Positions 1 to 11,289 of a stretch of DNA of 64,000 nt are shown here, piece after piece (position 1 is the first letter of the stretch; each line of letters begins with the position of its first letter). The stretch comes from Xanthostigma xanthostigma. Lineage: Eukaryota; Arthropoda; Insecta; Raphidioptera; Raphidiidae. Position numbers and translations under genes: made by a program. The stretch covers positions 30,581,501-30,645,500 of the forward strand of contig OY754464.1 of assembly GCA_963575645.1 (NCBI GenBank). Direction: 5' to 3'. The notes beneath the pieces are model-generated. The model had not been told where the DNA came from, did no database searches, and saw only the letters and a program-made list of their open reading frames with translations.

Positions 1-300
1 ATTGTTTTTATATAATAATGGTATATTTTTCATAATGGTTTAATATTCTAAAGTTTTGTATATTTTTTTTTTTGGGGGAAATCGGCGTATGCGCAACAGA
101 GATATTTGCCATAACGTTGTTATTTGATATAATGGTATATTTATCAAAACTTTATATTATTTTATTCTACAAGAAATTTTTGTAAAAAAAGTGTTTATAA
201 TATAAAAACGCCGGGGTGTATTATTGTAAAATTTCACGCCTTGAAATTCTTGAACTACTTGCATACTCCCACTGGTTACATATTGTTATAGCGCCTCTCT
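1..300 (-). repeat. Satellite-family fragment with conserved flank
   Basis: Read on the minus strand, this stretch matches the satellite locus at 34.9-36.8 kb. It has the same order of motifs: an AACCAGTGGG-type flank, a GGCG(T/C)GAAATTTTAC block, a CCCCGG(C/T)GTTTT block, then monomer sequence with a degraded GCGCATACGCCGA box (about 85-98) and the ACCATTATTATATAAAA segment. The array enters from outside the window. Homology was judged by eye. Confidence 0.7.
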
Positions 301-385
301 TGTTTCTTTTACAAAAGTATTTAAAAAGTACATAGTGTACGGAACCCTTCGTGTGCGAGTCCGACTCACACTTGACCGGTTTTAT
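300..385 (+). repeat. RTE-like retrotransposon 3' end
   Basis: The block GTACGGAACCCTTCGTGTGC followed by GAGTCCGACTCACACTTGAC and CGGTTTT closely resembles the well-known 3' terminus of arthropod RTE-type non-LTR elements (GGAACCC...GACTCGCACTTGGCCGG). It contains a short internal palindrome, GTGCGAGTCCGACTCACAC. No coding sequence is attached, so this is a dead fragment immediately upstream of an unrelated LINE. Confidence 0.6.
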
Positions 386-390
386 TATAA

Positions 391-1914
391 CCTGTGACGG
401 ATGACGAAATCATTAGGATTGTCCACAAATTAAAGGACACTATGTCTTGTGGCATCGATCAAATACCAACTAAAGTGATAAAGTTTGTGATTCCTCTTAT
501 TGTAAATTTTCTATCGTATTTCAGAAATTTATCTTACGTGCAAGGCAGTTATCCTTCAAACTTAAAAACTTCTCTGATCAAACCGATTTATAAGAAAAAT
601 GATCGTCATAATGTGGCAAACTACAGACCGATCGCACTAATAAGCATTTTTGCAAAAATATTCGAAAGTGCAACTTACAATAGACTAATGAATTTCGTCA
701 AGGTAAATAACATATTAACTGAGTGCCAGCATAGTTTTTGACCAAATCTCTCAACGTGTACGGCATGTTGCCATTTCATTCAGCATATCTTGCAACAATT
801 AGACCATAATAAATATTTCGCCGTTTTGCTGTTTGATTTAACGTCCGCATTCGATACTGTAAATCACTCCTTTCTGTATAAAAAATTGTCGAATTTAGGA
901 ATTCGAGGAAAAGCACTTGAATGGTTCCAGTCATATTTAAATAATCGTTGTATGATGATCAATATCAACGGCTACAAGTCTGGCACATATGACACTCCGA
1001 TCGGAGTACCTCAAAGAAGCAACTTAGGGCCCATAATATTTTTACTATATATAAATGATCTTCCACAACATATTTCTATTGGTCAAGTCATCATGTATGC
1101 CGACGACACATCGGTGATAATATCAGCCAAAGATACCAAGGAACTTACAGACAGCATTCAAGTCGTCCTAGAAGAATTTATCGCTTGGTGTGAAAAAAAT
1201 CATCTAATAGTCAATTTAAGTAAAACTAATTATATTGTTTTTGATAGACAAAATTGCGATATTTCCAACTTCAATATCCCTCATCAGAATAATGACATAT
1301 CAAAGCTGCTCAGTTCGAAATTCTTAGGTATTTCCATTGACTCGGGATTAAAATGGACTATTCAAATTGAAGGTGTTTGCAAAAGACTCAACACAGTGTG
1401 CTACTACATTAAATCATTAAGGCATATCTTTGATAGTGATGATTTGATGTCTGTGTACTACTCGTTTGCCTACAGCGCCATGAAATTTTGTGTTGTTATT
1501 TGGGGGCACGCATCGGAATCTATCCGAATTTTTAGATGTCAGAAGAGAATTCTTCGACTAATTTTTAATTTGAACAAACGACAATCGTGCAGACAACTGT
1601 TTATTCATAAAAAAATTTTGACATTTTACGCTCTGTATATTTTTGATCTCATTGTATATATTAAGCAAAATCTGAATAGTCTAAATCTGATATCCGACAT
1701 ACACAATCATAATATCCGTAATAATAATAATATTTACATCGGTCGATACAGAACTACAAGATATAGAAACAGCCCACTCTGTAAAGGTGCAGATTATTAT
1801 AACACGCTACCTCCTGAGATCAAAGATATAATATAGAATTTAGACGTTTTTAAAAGAAAAGTTAGAACATTATTAATAAACAGTTGTCCGTACGATTCGA
1901 ATTTTATTTTTTAA
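391..1914 (+). pseudogene. Jockey/CR1-type LINE reverse transcriptase, 5'-truncated and broken
   Basis: This encodes most of a non-LTR retrotransposon reverse transcriptase, the enzyme that copies element RNA into DNA at a nicked target. Visible in order: the NYRPIALIS block, the motif A segment LLFDLTSAFDTVNH (about 829-870), the motif B segment GVPQRSNLGP (Q-G changed to Q-R), and the catalytic YADD box (about 1096-1107). A KFLGISID thumb-type segment and the C-terminal YYNTLPPEIK segment follow. One reading frame runs throughout but has two in-frame stops: TGA at 739-741, where an Arg codon CGA is expected (CpG decay), and TAG at 1834-1836. Reading then continues to a natural TAA at 1912-1914. 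The endonuclease and ORF1 are missing: the insertion is 5'-truncated at about 391, directly after an RTE-type tail. Jockey versus CR1 clade is not settled. Confidence 0.85.
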
Positions 1915-2014
1915 TAATAATTTTATTGAATGTTATTGTATATTGTATTGACGTATTGCACCCTTTTATTTTGGAAATACAAATAAATTAATATCTATCT
2001 ATCTATCTACCTAT
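1915..2014 (+). repeat. LINE 3' UTR and (ATCT)n tail
   Basis: A short AT-rich untranslated region follows the reverse transcriptase stop. It holds an AATAAA-type signal (about 1981) and ends in an (ATCT)n microsatellite at about 1992-2014. A simple-repeat 3' tail of this kind is usual for CR1/Jockey-group elements that prime on their target, and it marks the 3' boundary of the insertion. Confidence 0.75.
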
Positions 2015-2221
2015 AGTGATTAAAAATGGACAGTTACCGTAATTGAAAAATACTTCACAGCTTAAAAATAAAGACCGTTTAACGAAATACATGTTTGTAA
2101 GGTTCACGATTTATTTTAAACTGTTTTGTTCTCTTATAAATGCAGAATGTTTGAGCTATAAAATATCCTCTATGTTTAACATTATCCGCTACCACTCTCT
2201 TAATACGACTTGATCGTTCAT

Positions 2222-2927
2222 TTAACAAAGCAAATGGTTATTTATTTTATGGAAAAGATCCGTTTCTTTGTTCAATTTGTTTTTAACTATTATTATATCC
2301 AACTGGGAAGCTAGTGGAGTGGATTGGGAAAAAAAGCCTTGAATCCGGTGTGTCTCGAATCGAAAAATGTTTCCTACAAAAACTGTAGTCGAGTTCCCCT
2401 GAAATTTTGGTAGGTATAGTTTGTGATCGCATGTGTTAGGGAGCGGCGGGGGATATATCGCTTTAAAGTTCCGGAAAACCCGTTTTTGCCCCATAACTCG
2501 GCCATTATTATCGGGAAAAAAAATGTTCCAACAAAAGTTGTAGAGAAAAAGAATCCGCGTAAGCTTGTTCTGATCAGACAAATAAATGCCATTGAATGCC
2601 ATTTTTTTAAAAACCATATTGCAGCTAGGAACTTAATTTTCTTTTTATAACAAAGGTACTAAAGACCCCTTCTTTGCACCGGAAGCTGGATGCGGAGGAT
2701 CAATTAGAACCGGCAGGAGGGGGGAAAACGAATGTTTTTAAATCTCGCATATAACTATGGTTCTAATTAACGTATCGACCTAAACCGGACGCCATTTTTT
2801 TGCGTTTTTTATCTACTTTTACGTGACAAGTGAAAAATAAATCTCTCAAACTCAACTGCTGGTGGACGAAATAAAGTATTGTTACATAAACTGTCTCTCT
2901 CATGTTATGTTGTCAAAATTACTGTTT
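2222..2927. other. Unassigned repeat-like sequence
   Basis: No protein family is recognisable on either strand. The composition is uneven: GC-rich runs (GGGAGCGGCGGGGG at about 2440, GGCAGGAGGGGGG at about 2711) sit in AT-rich DNA. That texture is shared with the palindrome just downstream, so both may belong to one larger unidentified element. Short open frames overlap on both strands and look fortuitous. Confidence 0.35.
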
Positions 2928-2973
2928 CTTAGCTACGCTGCAAAATTCAATTGAATTTTGCTGCGTAGCTAAG
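2928..2973. repeat. 46-bp hairpin palindrome
   Basis: The half CTTAGCTACGCTGC + AAAATTCAA is followed directly by its reverse complement with one mismatch (GCTGCGTAGCTAAG end). There is no loop, so the DNA could extrude as a 23-bp cruciform. It lies 75 bp outside the 2.5 kb palindrome. A similar GCAGTAGC-type hairpin occurs at 5868-5978. Confidence 0.8.
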
Positions 2974-3639
2974 GAAAAGTGACATTTTTTTTTAATTTTT
3001 CTTATTTTATTTATAGTCTAAGAAAATTAGTTTCAGAATCGTCGATCAGACCGAATAATTCGTGTAGTTTTGAAAGTTGGTACAGTTATTCCTAAAGGTG
3101 TCCAGATGAATATACTAAAAGCCCCCGAGGGAGGGACACGAGCCGGCGGTGGGGGAGGGGGGGAAAGGTCACTTTTTTTGGTATTCTCAATATAGGTCTT
3201 AAACTATGCATTTTTTTATAAAATATTTTTTATACGTTTTTAAGTAGACTAAAATTGCTACAATCTGAGACAAGAACCAGCTCTGTAGGTTCAATACTTA
3301 CCGAGATACAGCTTTCCAAAAATTGACCAGTTTTTTCAACAAAGTGAAATTTTAAGATTTGGTCAATTTTTGGCCCCGATATCGGGGAAAATACTCATTT
3401 TAAGGGAAATATCATAGGAACATATATTGTAGCAAATGTAATTAGCTTTAATTTAAGCAGAGAACGAATATAGTTTACTCACAAATTTTAAAAATCCAAA
3501 AAATGAGAAAACTGCATTTTCGCAAATTTAAATTTAATACCTAATAATCGTTATGTAAATCCATTCAGTGATTTTAATGTGGTTGAGTAACCAAATTGAG
3601 TAGCATAGTAGCATAAACGAGTAACATAATAAAAAAAAT

Positions 3640-4345
3640 AACATAATTGATAACATCATAAAAAATTATGCAGTTTTTGAAAAAATACCGTCGTATTTCA
3701 GCCATTTTGTAAAAAATATTTACAAATTATATTCATGAACCTTCCTCGTTTATCGCTCTTTCTATTACCGAAAACAATTTCAAAATCCGGTGCGTGGTTT
3801 AGTAGAAGAGAGCGGAGAAAAAGACAGAGACTTTGTTTTTAATTGTGCAGTCTTTGACAAAATACCGTCGTATTTCAGCCATTTTGAAAAAATATTTACA
3901 AATTGTATACAGAAACCTTCCTCGTATATTGATCTTTCTATTAGCGAAAACCATTTCAAAATCCGGTGCGTGGTTTAGAAGAAATGACCGGTGAAAAAGA
4001 CAAAGACAGTCTGAGACTCTGATTTTAACTATGTAGTCTTTGCTAAAATTCCGTCGTAGTTCAGGTATTTTGTAAAAAATATTTATAAATTATATACAGA
4101 AACCTTCCTCGTTTATTGCTCTTTCGACTACCGAAAACCATTTTTAGATCCGGCGCATGGCTTAGAAGAAGTGAGCTGAGAAAAAGACAAAGACAGACAG
4201 AAGCTCTATTTTTAACTATGCAGTCTGAGCTAAAACACTGTCGTAGTTCAGGCATTTTGTAAAAACTATTTACAAATTATATACAGAAACCTTCCATGCT
4301 TATCGCTCTTTCTATTACCGAAAACCATTTTACGATCCGGCGCAT
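3640..4345 (+). repeat. Tandem ~180-bp units in left palindrome arm
   Basis: Four diverged head-to-tail units share GAAACCTTCCTCG followed by ACCGAAAACCATTT and ATCCGG(C/T)GC. The marker GAACCTTCC or AAACCTTCC falls at about 3737, 3915, 4100 and 4287, giving periods of roughly 178, 185 and 187 bp. The AAAGACAAAGACAGACAG stretch resembles RTE-type 3' sequences. A 62-residue open frame in one unit is mirrored in the opposite arm and is probably fortuitous. Confidence 0.75.
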
Positions 4346-4374
4346 AGTTTAGAAGAACACCGACGTTGTTTTGT

Positions 4375-4930
4375 CAAAGACTGCATAGTTAAAAACAGTC
4401 TCTGTCTGTCTTTGTCTTTTTCTCCGCTCACTTCTTCTAAACCATGCGCCGAACCTAAAAATGGTTTTCAATAGTAGAAAGAGCAATAAACGAGGAAGGT
4501 TTCTGTATATAATTTATAAATATTTTTTACAAAATAACTGAACTACGACGGAATTTTAGCAAAGCCTACATAGTTAAAATCAGAGTCTCTGACTGTCTTT
4601 GTCTTTTTCACCGGTCATTTCTTCTAAACCACGCACCGGATTTTGAAATGGTTTTCGCTAATAGAAATATCAATATACGAGGAAGGTTTCTGTATACAAT
4701 TTGTAAATATTTTTTCAAAATGGCTGAAATACGACGGTATTTTGTCAAAGACTGCACAGTTAAAAACAAAGTCTCTGTCTTTTTCTCCGCTCTCTTCTAC
4801 TAAACCACGCACCGGATTTTGAAATTGTTTTCGGTAATAGAAAGAGCGATAAACGAGGAAGGTTCATGAATATAATTTGTAAATATTTTTTACAAAATGG
4901 CTGAAATACGACGGTATTTTTTCAAAAACT
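4375..4930 (-). repeat. Tandem ~180-bp units in right palindrome arm
   Basis: These are the inverted counterparts of the left-arm units, with three copies marked by GAGGAAGGTTTC or GAGGAAGGTTC at about 4491, 4679 and 4856. Unit order mirrors the left arm, so the tandem array existed before the inverted duplication formed. Confidence 0.75.
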
Positions 4931-5867
4931 GCATAATTTTTTTATGATGTTATCAATTATGTTATTTTTTTTATTATGTTACTCGTTTATGCTACTATGC
5001 TACTCAATTTGGTTACTCAACCACATTAAAATCACTGAATGGATTTACATAACGATTATTAGGTATTAAATTTAAATTTGCGAAAATGCAGTTTTCTCAT
5101 TTTTTGGATTTTTAAAATTTGTGAGCAAACTATATGGCCTACAGACGTCGTTCTCTGCTTAAATTAAAGCTAATTACATTTGCTACAATATATGTTCCTA
5201 TGATATTTCCCTTAAAATGAGTATTTTCCCCGATATCGGGGTCAAAAATTGACCAAATCTTAAAATTTCACTTTGTTGAAAAAACTGGTCAATTTTTGGA
5301 AAGCTGTATCTCGGTAAGTATTGAACCTACAGAGCTGGTTCTTGTCTCAGATTGTAGCAATTTTAGTCTACTTAAAAACGTATAAAAAATATTTTATAAA
5401 AAAATGCATAGTTTAAGACCTATATTGAGAATACCAAAAAAAGTGACCTTTCCCCCCCTCCCCCACCGCCGGCTCGTGTCCCTCCCTCGGGGGCTTTTAG
5501 TATATTCATCTGGACACCTTTAGGAATAACTGTACCAACTTTCAAAACTACACGAATTATTTGGTCTGAATTTCTTAATTTTCCCAGGCTATTAGTTATT
5601 CTTTTTTTACGATTCAGTAAACCTAAAAATTCAAAAATATTCTACAATTATCAAAAAGACATTTAATGATTATCTCAAAACGAGGTATCTATTATGCAGA
5701 GTGTTTAGTTCCGACTTACGATTTTTGTTGCTTTATAAATATTAGAACGGTAAGCCAAATCTAATAAAAAAATGGAGAAAATTAAGCCCAGAACTGCTGT
5801 GTGATATTTTTGCAAGATTGTTTATATCAATATCTAAATAACATTAGATTTAGTCCATGCATCAAAG

Positions 5868-5978
5868 AACGGTAACAGAACCGTCACCGTCTTGAGCAGT
5901 AGCTAAAACAAATTTTTCAGCTACTGCGTATGGCGGTCTTACGCAGTAGCAAGACTGTGACAGTTTTGTAACCGTTCT
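5868..5978. mobile_element. Small inverted-repeat element (MITE-like)
   Basis: The ends AGAACGGTAACAGAACCGTC and its partner, read inward from 5978 as AGAACGGTTACAAAACTGTC, form imperfect ~29-bp terminal inverted repeats around a small internal hairpin (GCTACTGCGTA / TACGCAGTAGC). No clear target-site duplication is visible, so the superfamily is unknown. Confidence 0.55.
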
Positions 5979-7147
5979 CTGCCTGCTTGGAACAAACCTA
6001 TCAATATAGGTATGATAATAATAATAAAGTGTCGAAAATAAATATCTGATGTTGGTATCGCTAGGGCTCTTGAATACACTAAAATGACCTTAGAAATATT
6101 TGTAAGTTTAATGAAAATTGATCCAGTTGTTTTTGTGTAATCCCTATTTAACCACTAGTCGCTACCCAGGGCTTTGCATGCGTGATTGAGATGAAACAAT
6201 GTTATATAACTTTTCTGCGGATATAATTTATATATTATGTATATTTTTGGAATAAAATGTAGCCTATAGATCACTCCTGCATAACTCTTTACCTGTCTAT
6301 GATGTGCCATCACAATCGGTTCGTTTTGAGGATTAACAGAAAGATAGACAAACATTTTAAAAACGGTCGTTTACGTGCTGATAGCTTGCAAATAACCGTG
6401 TGAGCTCAAAAAGTTTCGATATTACCGACAAACAATTCAATTTTATTTCTATGCATATAGATGATAGTATTTTCTATAAACACGTGTTGTTTTTAGGCTG
6501 TCGGTGCGAAACAAATATAGGTACTTTTAATTATTTTATCAGCAATCTTTGAGTACGCAATAACATATAATATTATCCTTTGTGTAAAAGTAATTAATTT
6601 TAATTACATTTTATTTATCATACTAAAATATAAATATTACAAGAACAACAGGGGGTGGCATAAGCGTTGCTATATAATATATTGTATGCATAGTATATAT
6701 GCAATGTAAGTACATTGGCTTAACACATTGTGGTAGATAGGCCTCGAGGGTTGACTGTTCAGGAGGAGGCGTTCGACGAAGGGTGTTTGCATGTTTAAGC
6801 TCGTCTCAAAGTGGTTCAATCCCTGGATTTCGCATTTGACAGAGATGTAAATCCTTATGTGTGCTGTGATGGCTCCTCGTTTATTATATCGAACCTTAGT
6901 CCGCCTCATAGTCGTTGTCTGTAAACCCACACATTATAATATATTATACCGTGTGCGCATTTATTTTAAGTTCAATTTTATCAATTTTCCGACTTTCAAA
7001 AAGCCCTTACGGCTAAGGGATTACTATTTTGTTTTTGAAGTAAAACTTCTTTTGGCACGGTAAAGTGGATTTGATTGTTGAGATTGAAAATGTCAAGAAA
7101 GTGGTTGCAATGTAGGTACAGCAAATATATTGTAAAAACCAGATGTA
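5979..7147. other. No recognisable feature
   Basis: AT-rich sequence without a convincing gene, RNA or repeat boundary. Short open frames exist on both strands but show no family motifs and overlap one another. Confidence 0.4.
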
Positions 7148-7250
7148 GAACATCAAGCTAAGCTTGCGACATGGTACAGTCCTTGCCTCGTAACCTAAAG
7201 GTCTAGGTTCGAGCCCGGTTGTTGGTGTTGTTATTATTATTATTATATTT
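7148..7250 (+). repeat. tRNA-derived SINE fragment
   Basis: The stretch GCTTGCGACATGGTACAGTC resembles a tRNA D-arm/A-box region. It is followed 40 bp later by GGTTCGAGCCC, one base from the Pol III B-box consensus GGTTCGANTCC. A short unrelated body then ends in TTG(TTATTA)n near 7225-7250. Head plus simple-repeat tail is SINE architecture. It does not fold into a complete tRNA by eye. Confidence 0.6.
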
Positions 7251-7835
7251 GTTTTCAATTATTCCGTATTCCACCTATATTTATTTATATATTTTTCTTC
7301 AATTTTACAATTTTACCAGTTTAACTTCACAAGTGAGTAGGTAATAGTTCTAATTTAAGTTAAAATTTTTACAATATTTTTTTACAAATAACGCATTAGG
7401 AACACAATTCATTACCTGATTTTTCACGACACCCGTAGGTAACCTAACCTGAAGATCTCAGCTGTTGAGGGTCTATACAATCACAATGTAACATATTATA
7501 GCTACAGCTACAACCCATCGACCGGTCTAAACACAAATGCGTTTGTCCGTATAATGACTATATAATTTGTTTTTTTATGCGGTTATCACCTCCTAAATTA
7601 CTTCGATTTCGAGGATCTTGGTGTCGTTTGAAAGGGTTCGACATACCGATGTGTAATATTGTGTCAGTTTTTAGGATGAAAATCGATTTTCAACGTTACA
7701 AAATAGATTATATATTATGGAAATTATTGGAAATCAGTGTTACGTATCTGTTTTTTTGACGTGATAACGTCTTATAAATTGATGAATCACCAATATTATA
7801 AATTGATAAAACACCGGCTGCATGTACGAAAAAGT
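7251..7835. other. No recognisable feature
   Basis: Nothing supportable. A TAACCTAACCT stretch at about 7441 is too short to be telomeric repeat. Confidence 0.4.
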
Positions 7836-7890
7836 GTAACGTAACGTTCCTAACGTTCGTAACGCGTAACGCATAACGCGTAACGTTCCG
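7836..7890. repeat. CGTAACG-type microsatellite
   Basis: Irregular tandem copies of GTAACG / CGTAACGC with several CpGs form a short low-complexity block directly before the 450-bp dispersed repeat. Confidence 0.7.
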
Positions 7891-7907
7891 CCTGACCCTG
7901 TGCGTGC

Positions 7908-8373
7908 TTTTTGCTAATTTCTCGCTCAATTTAAATCAGATCGGTTTGAAACCAGTCTTAAACGAAAGAGGAGAACATTTTACATAGATTTCGTATAACA
8001 GAATTTGCCTAAACAGTTTTTTTATACAAATTTATATAGAAAAATATTTTATACAAATTTATATAGAAAAATAGCTGTATAAATGCAATGTTGTCTAATG
8101 CATGGCGCGACGCGGTCGGTTGTCTTTGTTTGCCGTACATGGAAATTAGAAGCAAACGTATGTCTTGTCTTAACATGAAAACGGCTGCATTTCTAATGTT
8201 TAATTCAATTTTTTGACATTAGTATATTGTGAAATGCAACGCCTTCTAAGTTAAGTATTGGAATAACTAATTATTATTAGAACATAATACTTTGTAAGTT
8301 GCAAACGTCACTTTTGACATTTCTTATCATTCCGACACCAAGGATAAGCGGATTGAAACCAAATTTTGGGAGG
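7908..8373 (+). repeat. 450-bp dispersed repeat, copy 1
   Basis: This begins TTTTGCTAATTTCTCGCTC and ends near CCAAATTTTGGGAGG. A second copy lies inverted at 36809-37246, alignable over its whole length. This copy carries a tandem duplication of about 27 bp (ATACAAATTTATATAGAAAA twice, about 8021-8073) that copy 2 lacks. No coding capacity or obvious terminal repeats are visible, so the class is unknown; a non-autonomous transposon is most likely. Confidence 0.8.
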
Positions 8374-8839
8374 TTTAGGTTATGTATTACGGAATACGTT
8401 ATCACGTAAAACTATCGTCCGTAAACCGACTTTACAGACAACCAATTTTTTTTCAGAAAACGAGCATAGCTGAAAAAAAATATTTGTTTTCAAGTTACAG
8501 GGGAATAAAAAATGGCCCTCCATAAAGTTTATTTGTAAATAATGTTTCTTCTTTACATGTCGTTTACTACGACAGACGATAATAACTGATATTTATTTTT
8601 TATTGTAGACTGTAGATTGTAGATCGACAATATTGAGGTAATAATTAATTAGTGTCTAATTTCATTAAATTAAATTATACATCACAAAACATTCATAAGC
8701 GGACATAAGAATCGAACCCATACGACAGTTTGGTCATATCAAAATTAGTTTGCTAAAATTATGTTTTGTGATATTAGGGTACAATTGCATATGAGAGCAT
8801 CACCCCGAATACATCAATCGATCGTTCGAAAATTACGCG
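8374..8839. other. No recognisable feature
   Basis: AT-rich spacer between two dispersed repeats; nothing supportable on either strand. Confidence 0.4.
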
Positions 8840-9225
8840 CATCTACTTGGAGTGATATATAACTATGATATAATGAAGTGTCGTACACATACAATATTGT
8901 GTCTTGATAATATTTAATTCAAGGTGAAAAGTAAGAATATAACTTTAAAAAAAAGTTTGAGATCTCACCAGAAACATAAATGTGAAAACAAGCCAATTCG
9001 GTACAAAGAACAAGTGGGTTTGTCGGTTTTGCCGAAATAAACAAGTGATACCTAAGATGACGCCAAGTTTTCACTTGGTAAGTTATTCTTTATATTATAA
9101 ATAAGTGACTCGTGTATGTAAACTTGCCAAGTGAAAACTTGACATCTTCTTAGATCTCTATTCTTTATTTCAGCAAAGTCAACAACCCACCTGTATCGAA
9201 CTTTGGCCACTTTTAATGGAATATA
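8840..9225 (+). mobile_element. Fold-back MITE family F, copy 1
   Basis: The arms from ACCAGAAACATAAATGTG (about 8968) to CCAAGTTTTCACTTGG and back (CCAAGTGAAAACTTG, ending about 9222) make a long imperfect hairpin with a ~45-bp centre. Homology to the second copy at 26712-27125 (opposite orientation) extends outside the hairpin through AAGTAAGAATATAACTTT and ATAATGAAGT. No protein is encoded. The target-site duplication was not resolved. Confidence 0.7.
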
Positions 9226-11289
9226 CTACAGGTCAAACAGCAGTACAGGACAGTTCGAATGTACCATTTAAATCGAACATTCTATATAACGTTTGACAGA
9301 ATGTGTCTGTAGGTGCTATAGAGGTATCTCGTAGATGCCTTGGTCGGCGCGGCGGGTGAATCGAAGAGGATGAGTTGCAACTCGTAAGCTTCCATTGTAT
9401 CTACCTTCTGTAATCGGATTCAATTGAGAAGCCAGTGACGCTATTGAGTAATTCTGTGCAAATTATATTAACATCATAATGTAAACATGTTGTTTTAAAC
9501 ATTATGTGTTATGTATTAATTTAATTAACTTAATTTAAAAAAATCTATATATATAGAATTGATAACTTATCTTTTTTTAGTAAGAGAGGCGGTGACACTG
9601 ACACTCAGTGATATGTTAGAAGAAAAAAATTTTGTTATTAAAAGATTTGACTTTTTTATGCTAATACACGCGCTTCCCCTGGCCAGCCGCCCTTGAAAAT
9701 ATTATTAACGATTTTAGGAGCTTAGATCTCGGGAAATATTCATCTAAGAAAAAAAGCACTTGAAAACTTGTATTGCTTTTTTAAAGTCCTATCCAACGAT
9801 ACCTCATGAAATAAGGGGCGCGAAAATAAAAATGTTCATCCCTCAGTTTTGAGTTTATAAGGATCTGTCTACCTACTCATTCTTATGATTGCTAAAATAC
9901 TTATCTAAAGTAAATTCGTCGCCAGCTCAGCTTCTATTAGGTTAAGTATAATCTATGGCTCATTTCAAAATTTTAATATTGTATCTATCTTTACCATAGC
10001 GTGAATTTCCTGTAATCGTAATTTAAATTTTCAATTGGCGCTCAAAACTCCCCTTCCATCACCACCTCTTATCTGTGTACAACCTAACACTTCTAAGAAG
10101 TTTGAACTGTATTTAAAAATTAGTTTGATTTAAATAACTAATTGCAAAAGTACCTATATATGTTTGTTTATAAAAAAATAAAAATTTCATGATAAAATCA
10201 CAAAATGTGTTCTGTTATGAAAAGTAGATCAAAACATTCAACTGGCGAGCGCTTGGCGTTTTCTTTCATCTTTAATGCTCTACGTAAATGAAAATCTCGT
10301 TTGATCTCGAGAAAAAGAACAAGAATATTATGTACGAGTATCATGATATAGTCCAGGTATGTACCTACTATATAGATATTCTATAAAAGTGAATGTTAAA
10401 ATGAAAATACAATACGTATTTTGTAATCAATTATATTATTTAAACTGAAAAAAAAACAAGAAAGGTTTACGGCAAAGGCTTTTTTGAACTTGTCTAAGGG
10501 AGGTAAAAATTATGCACGATATAGTATAAATTAATTAGGAATGTAATAGCTGTATTATACATATAAAAATATATTAAGAGGGATCTAGCACCCCTATGTG
10601 GCCTAAAACTTTATAACAAACTCTCGATACTGTTTACAATGTTGCCAAACTGTAAACGAGCATTGAATGTTGTAATTGATAAAGCGTAGATTAACAGAAA
10701 TGACACATTCAAGTCAGTTGTTATCAATGATAAAGACAAAATTAAATTAAATTTGAAATAAGCAGAGGCCAGTTTGCACTCGAGCCTTTATTACTTTCCT
10801 TTAATTCTGGACCGATTTTTGTTAACGATTGCGATTTGTTAATCTGTAGCTACCAAATTACCATAAAAACCACATGAATATTAATTTAATTTAATGTTAT
10901 TTCGAATGCCACATTTTTTTGCGATTGTGCTGTGAATATATATTTTTTTTAATTTCGATCCATTTCACAATTTTTAAGAATATTCAAAGATGGTTAAGTA
11001 GTGTTATGCATGTAAGAAATCACAACATGATTATTCCAGCCTGTCATTTCACCGGTAAGTATAAATACTACATTTTACCTTATTTTTATTCTACTATCAC
11101 AAGTACCTACACCACAAGTACATCACATTTCATTATTAATAATATTTTAACTATGTAAAATACAAATCAAATTTGTCAAAATGTCTGACCAAATAAGGTC
11201 TTGGGCTCCAGGATTATCCAAGAAGTTGATGATGAACATAATATTATCAACAGTTTTATAATTTATTATAAAATGAACATAGATAGTAT
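9226..11289. other. No recognisable feature
   Basis: Two kilobases of AT-rich DNA with no gene, RNA or repeat that can be defended. A GC-richer patch at about 9325-9380 (GTCGGCGCGGCGGGTG) stands out only by composition. Confidence 0.4.

Larger units (their letters stand above)
3048..5568. repeat. 2.5 kb imperfect palindrome (fold-back element)
   Basis: The left arm (about 3048-4210) reads back as the right arm (about 4390-5568) on the opposite strand around a short asymmetric centre. Anchor pairs include CAGACC/GGTCTG at the ends, GCCCCCGAGG at 3121 with its complement ending at 5494, and the CCCCGATATCGGGG block inside both arms. The arms differ by scattered substitutions and small indels; the right arm holds about 14 extra bases near 5140. 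No transposase is visible. Fold-back or Foldback-like DNA elements, or a long inverted duplication, would look like this. Confidence 0.85.

Noticed and set aside
2222..2617. 131-codon minus-strand frame
   Set aside because: Overlapping open frames exist on both strands in the same GC/AT-mixed repeat, with no family motif.
3790..3978. 62-residue protein conserved in both palindrome arms
   Set aside because: Its duplication follows from the inverted repeat. The frame is short, has no recognisable motif and is disrupted in the other tandem units.
7441..7452. Telomere-like TAACCTAACC
   Set aside because: Only about two irregular units, far too short, and surrounded by unrelated sequence.
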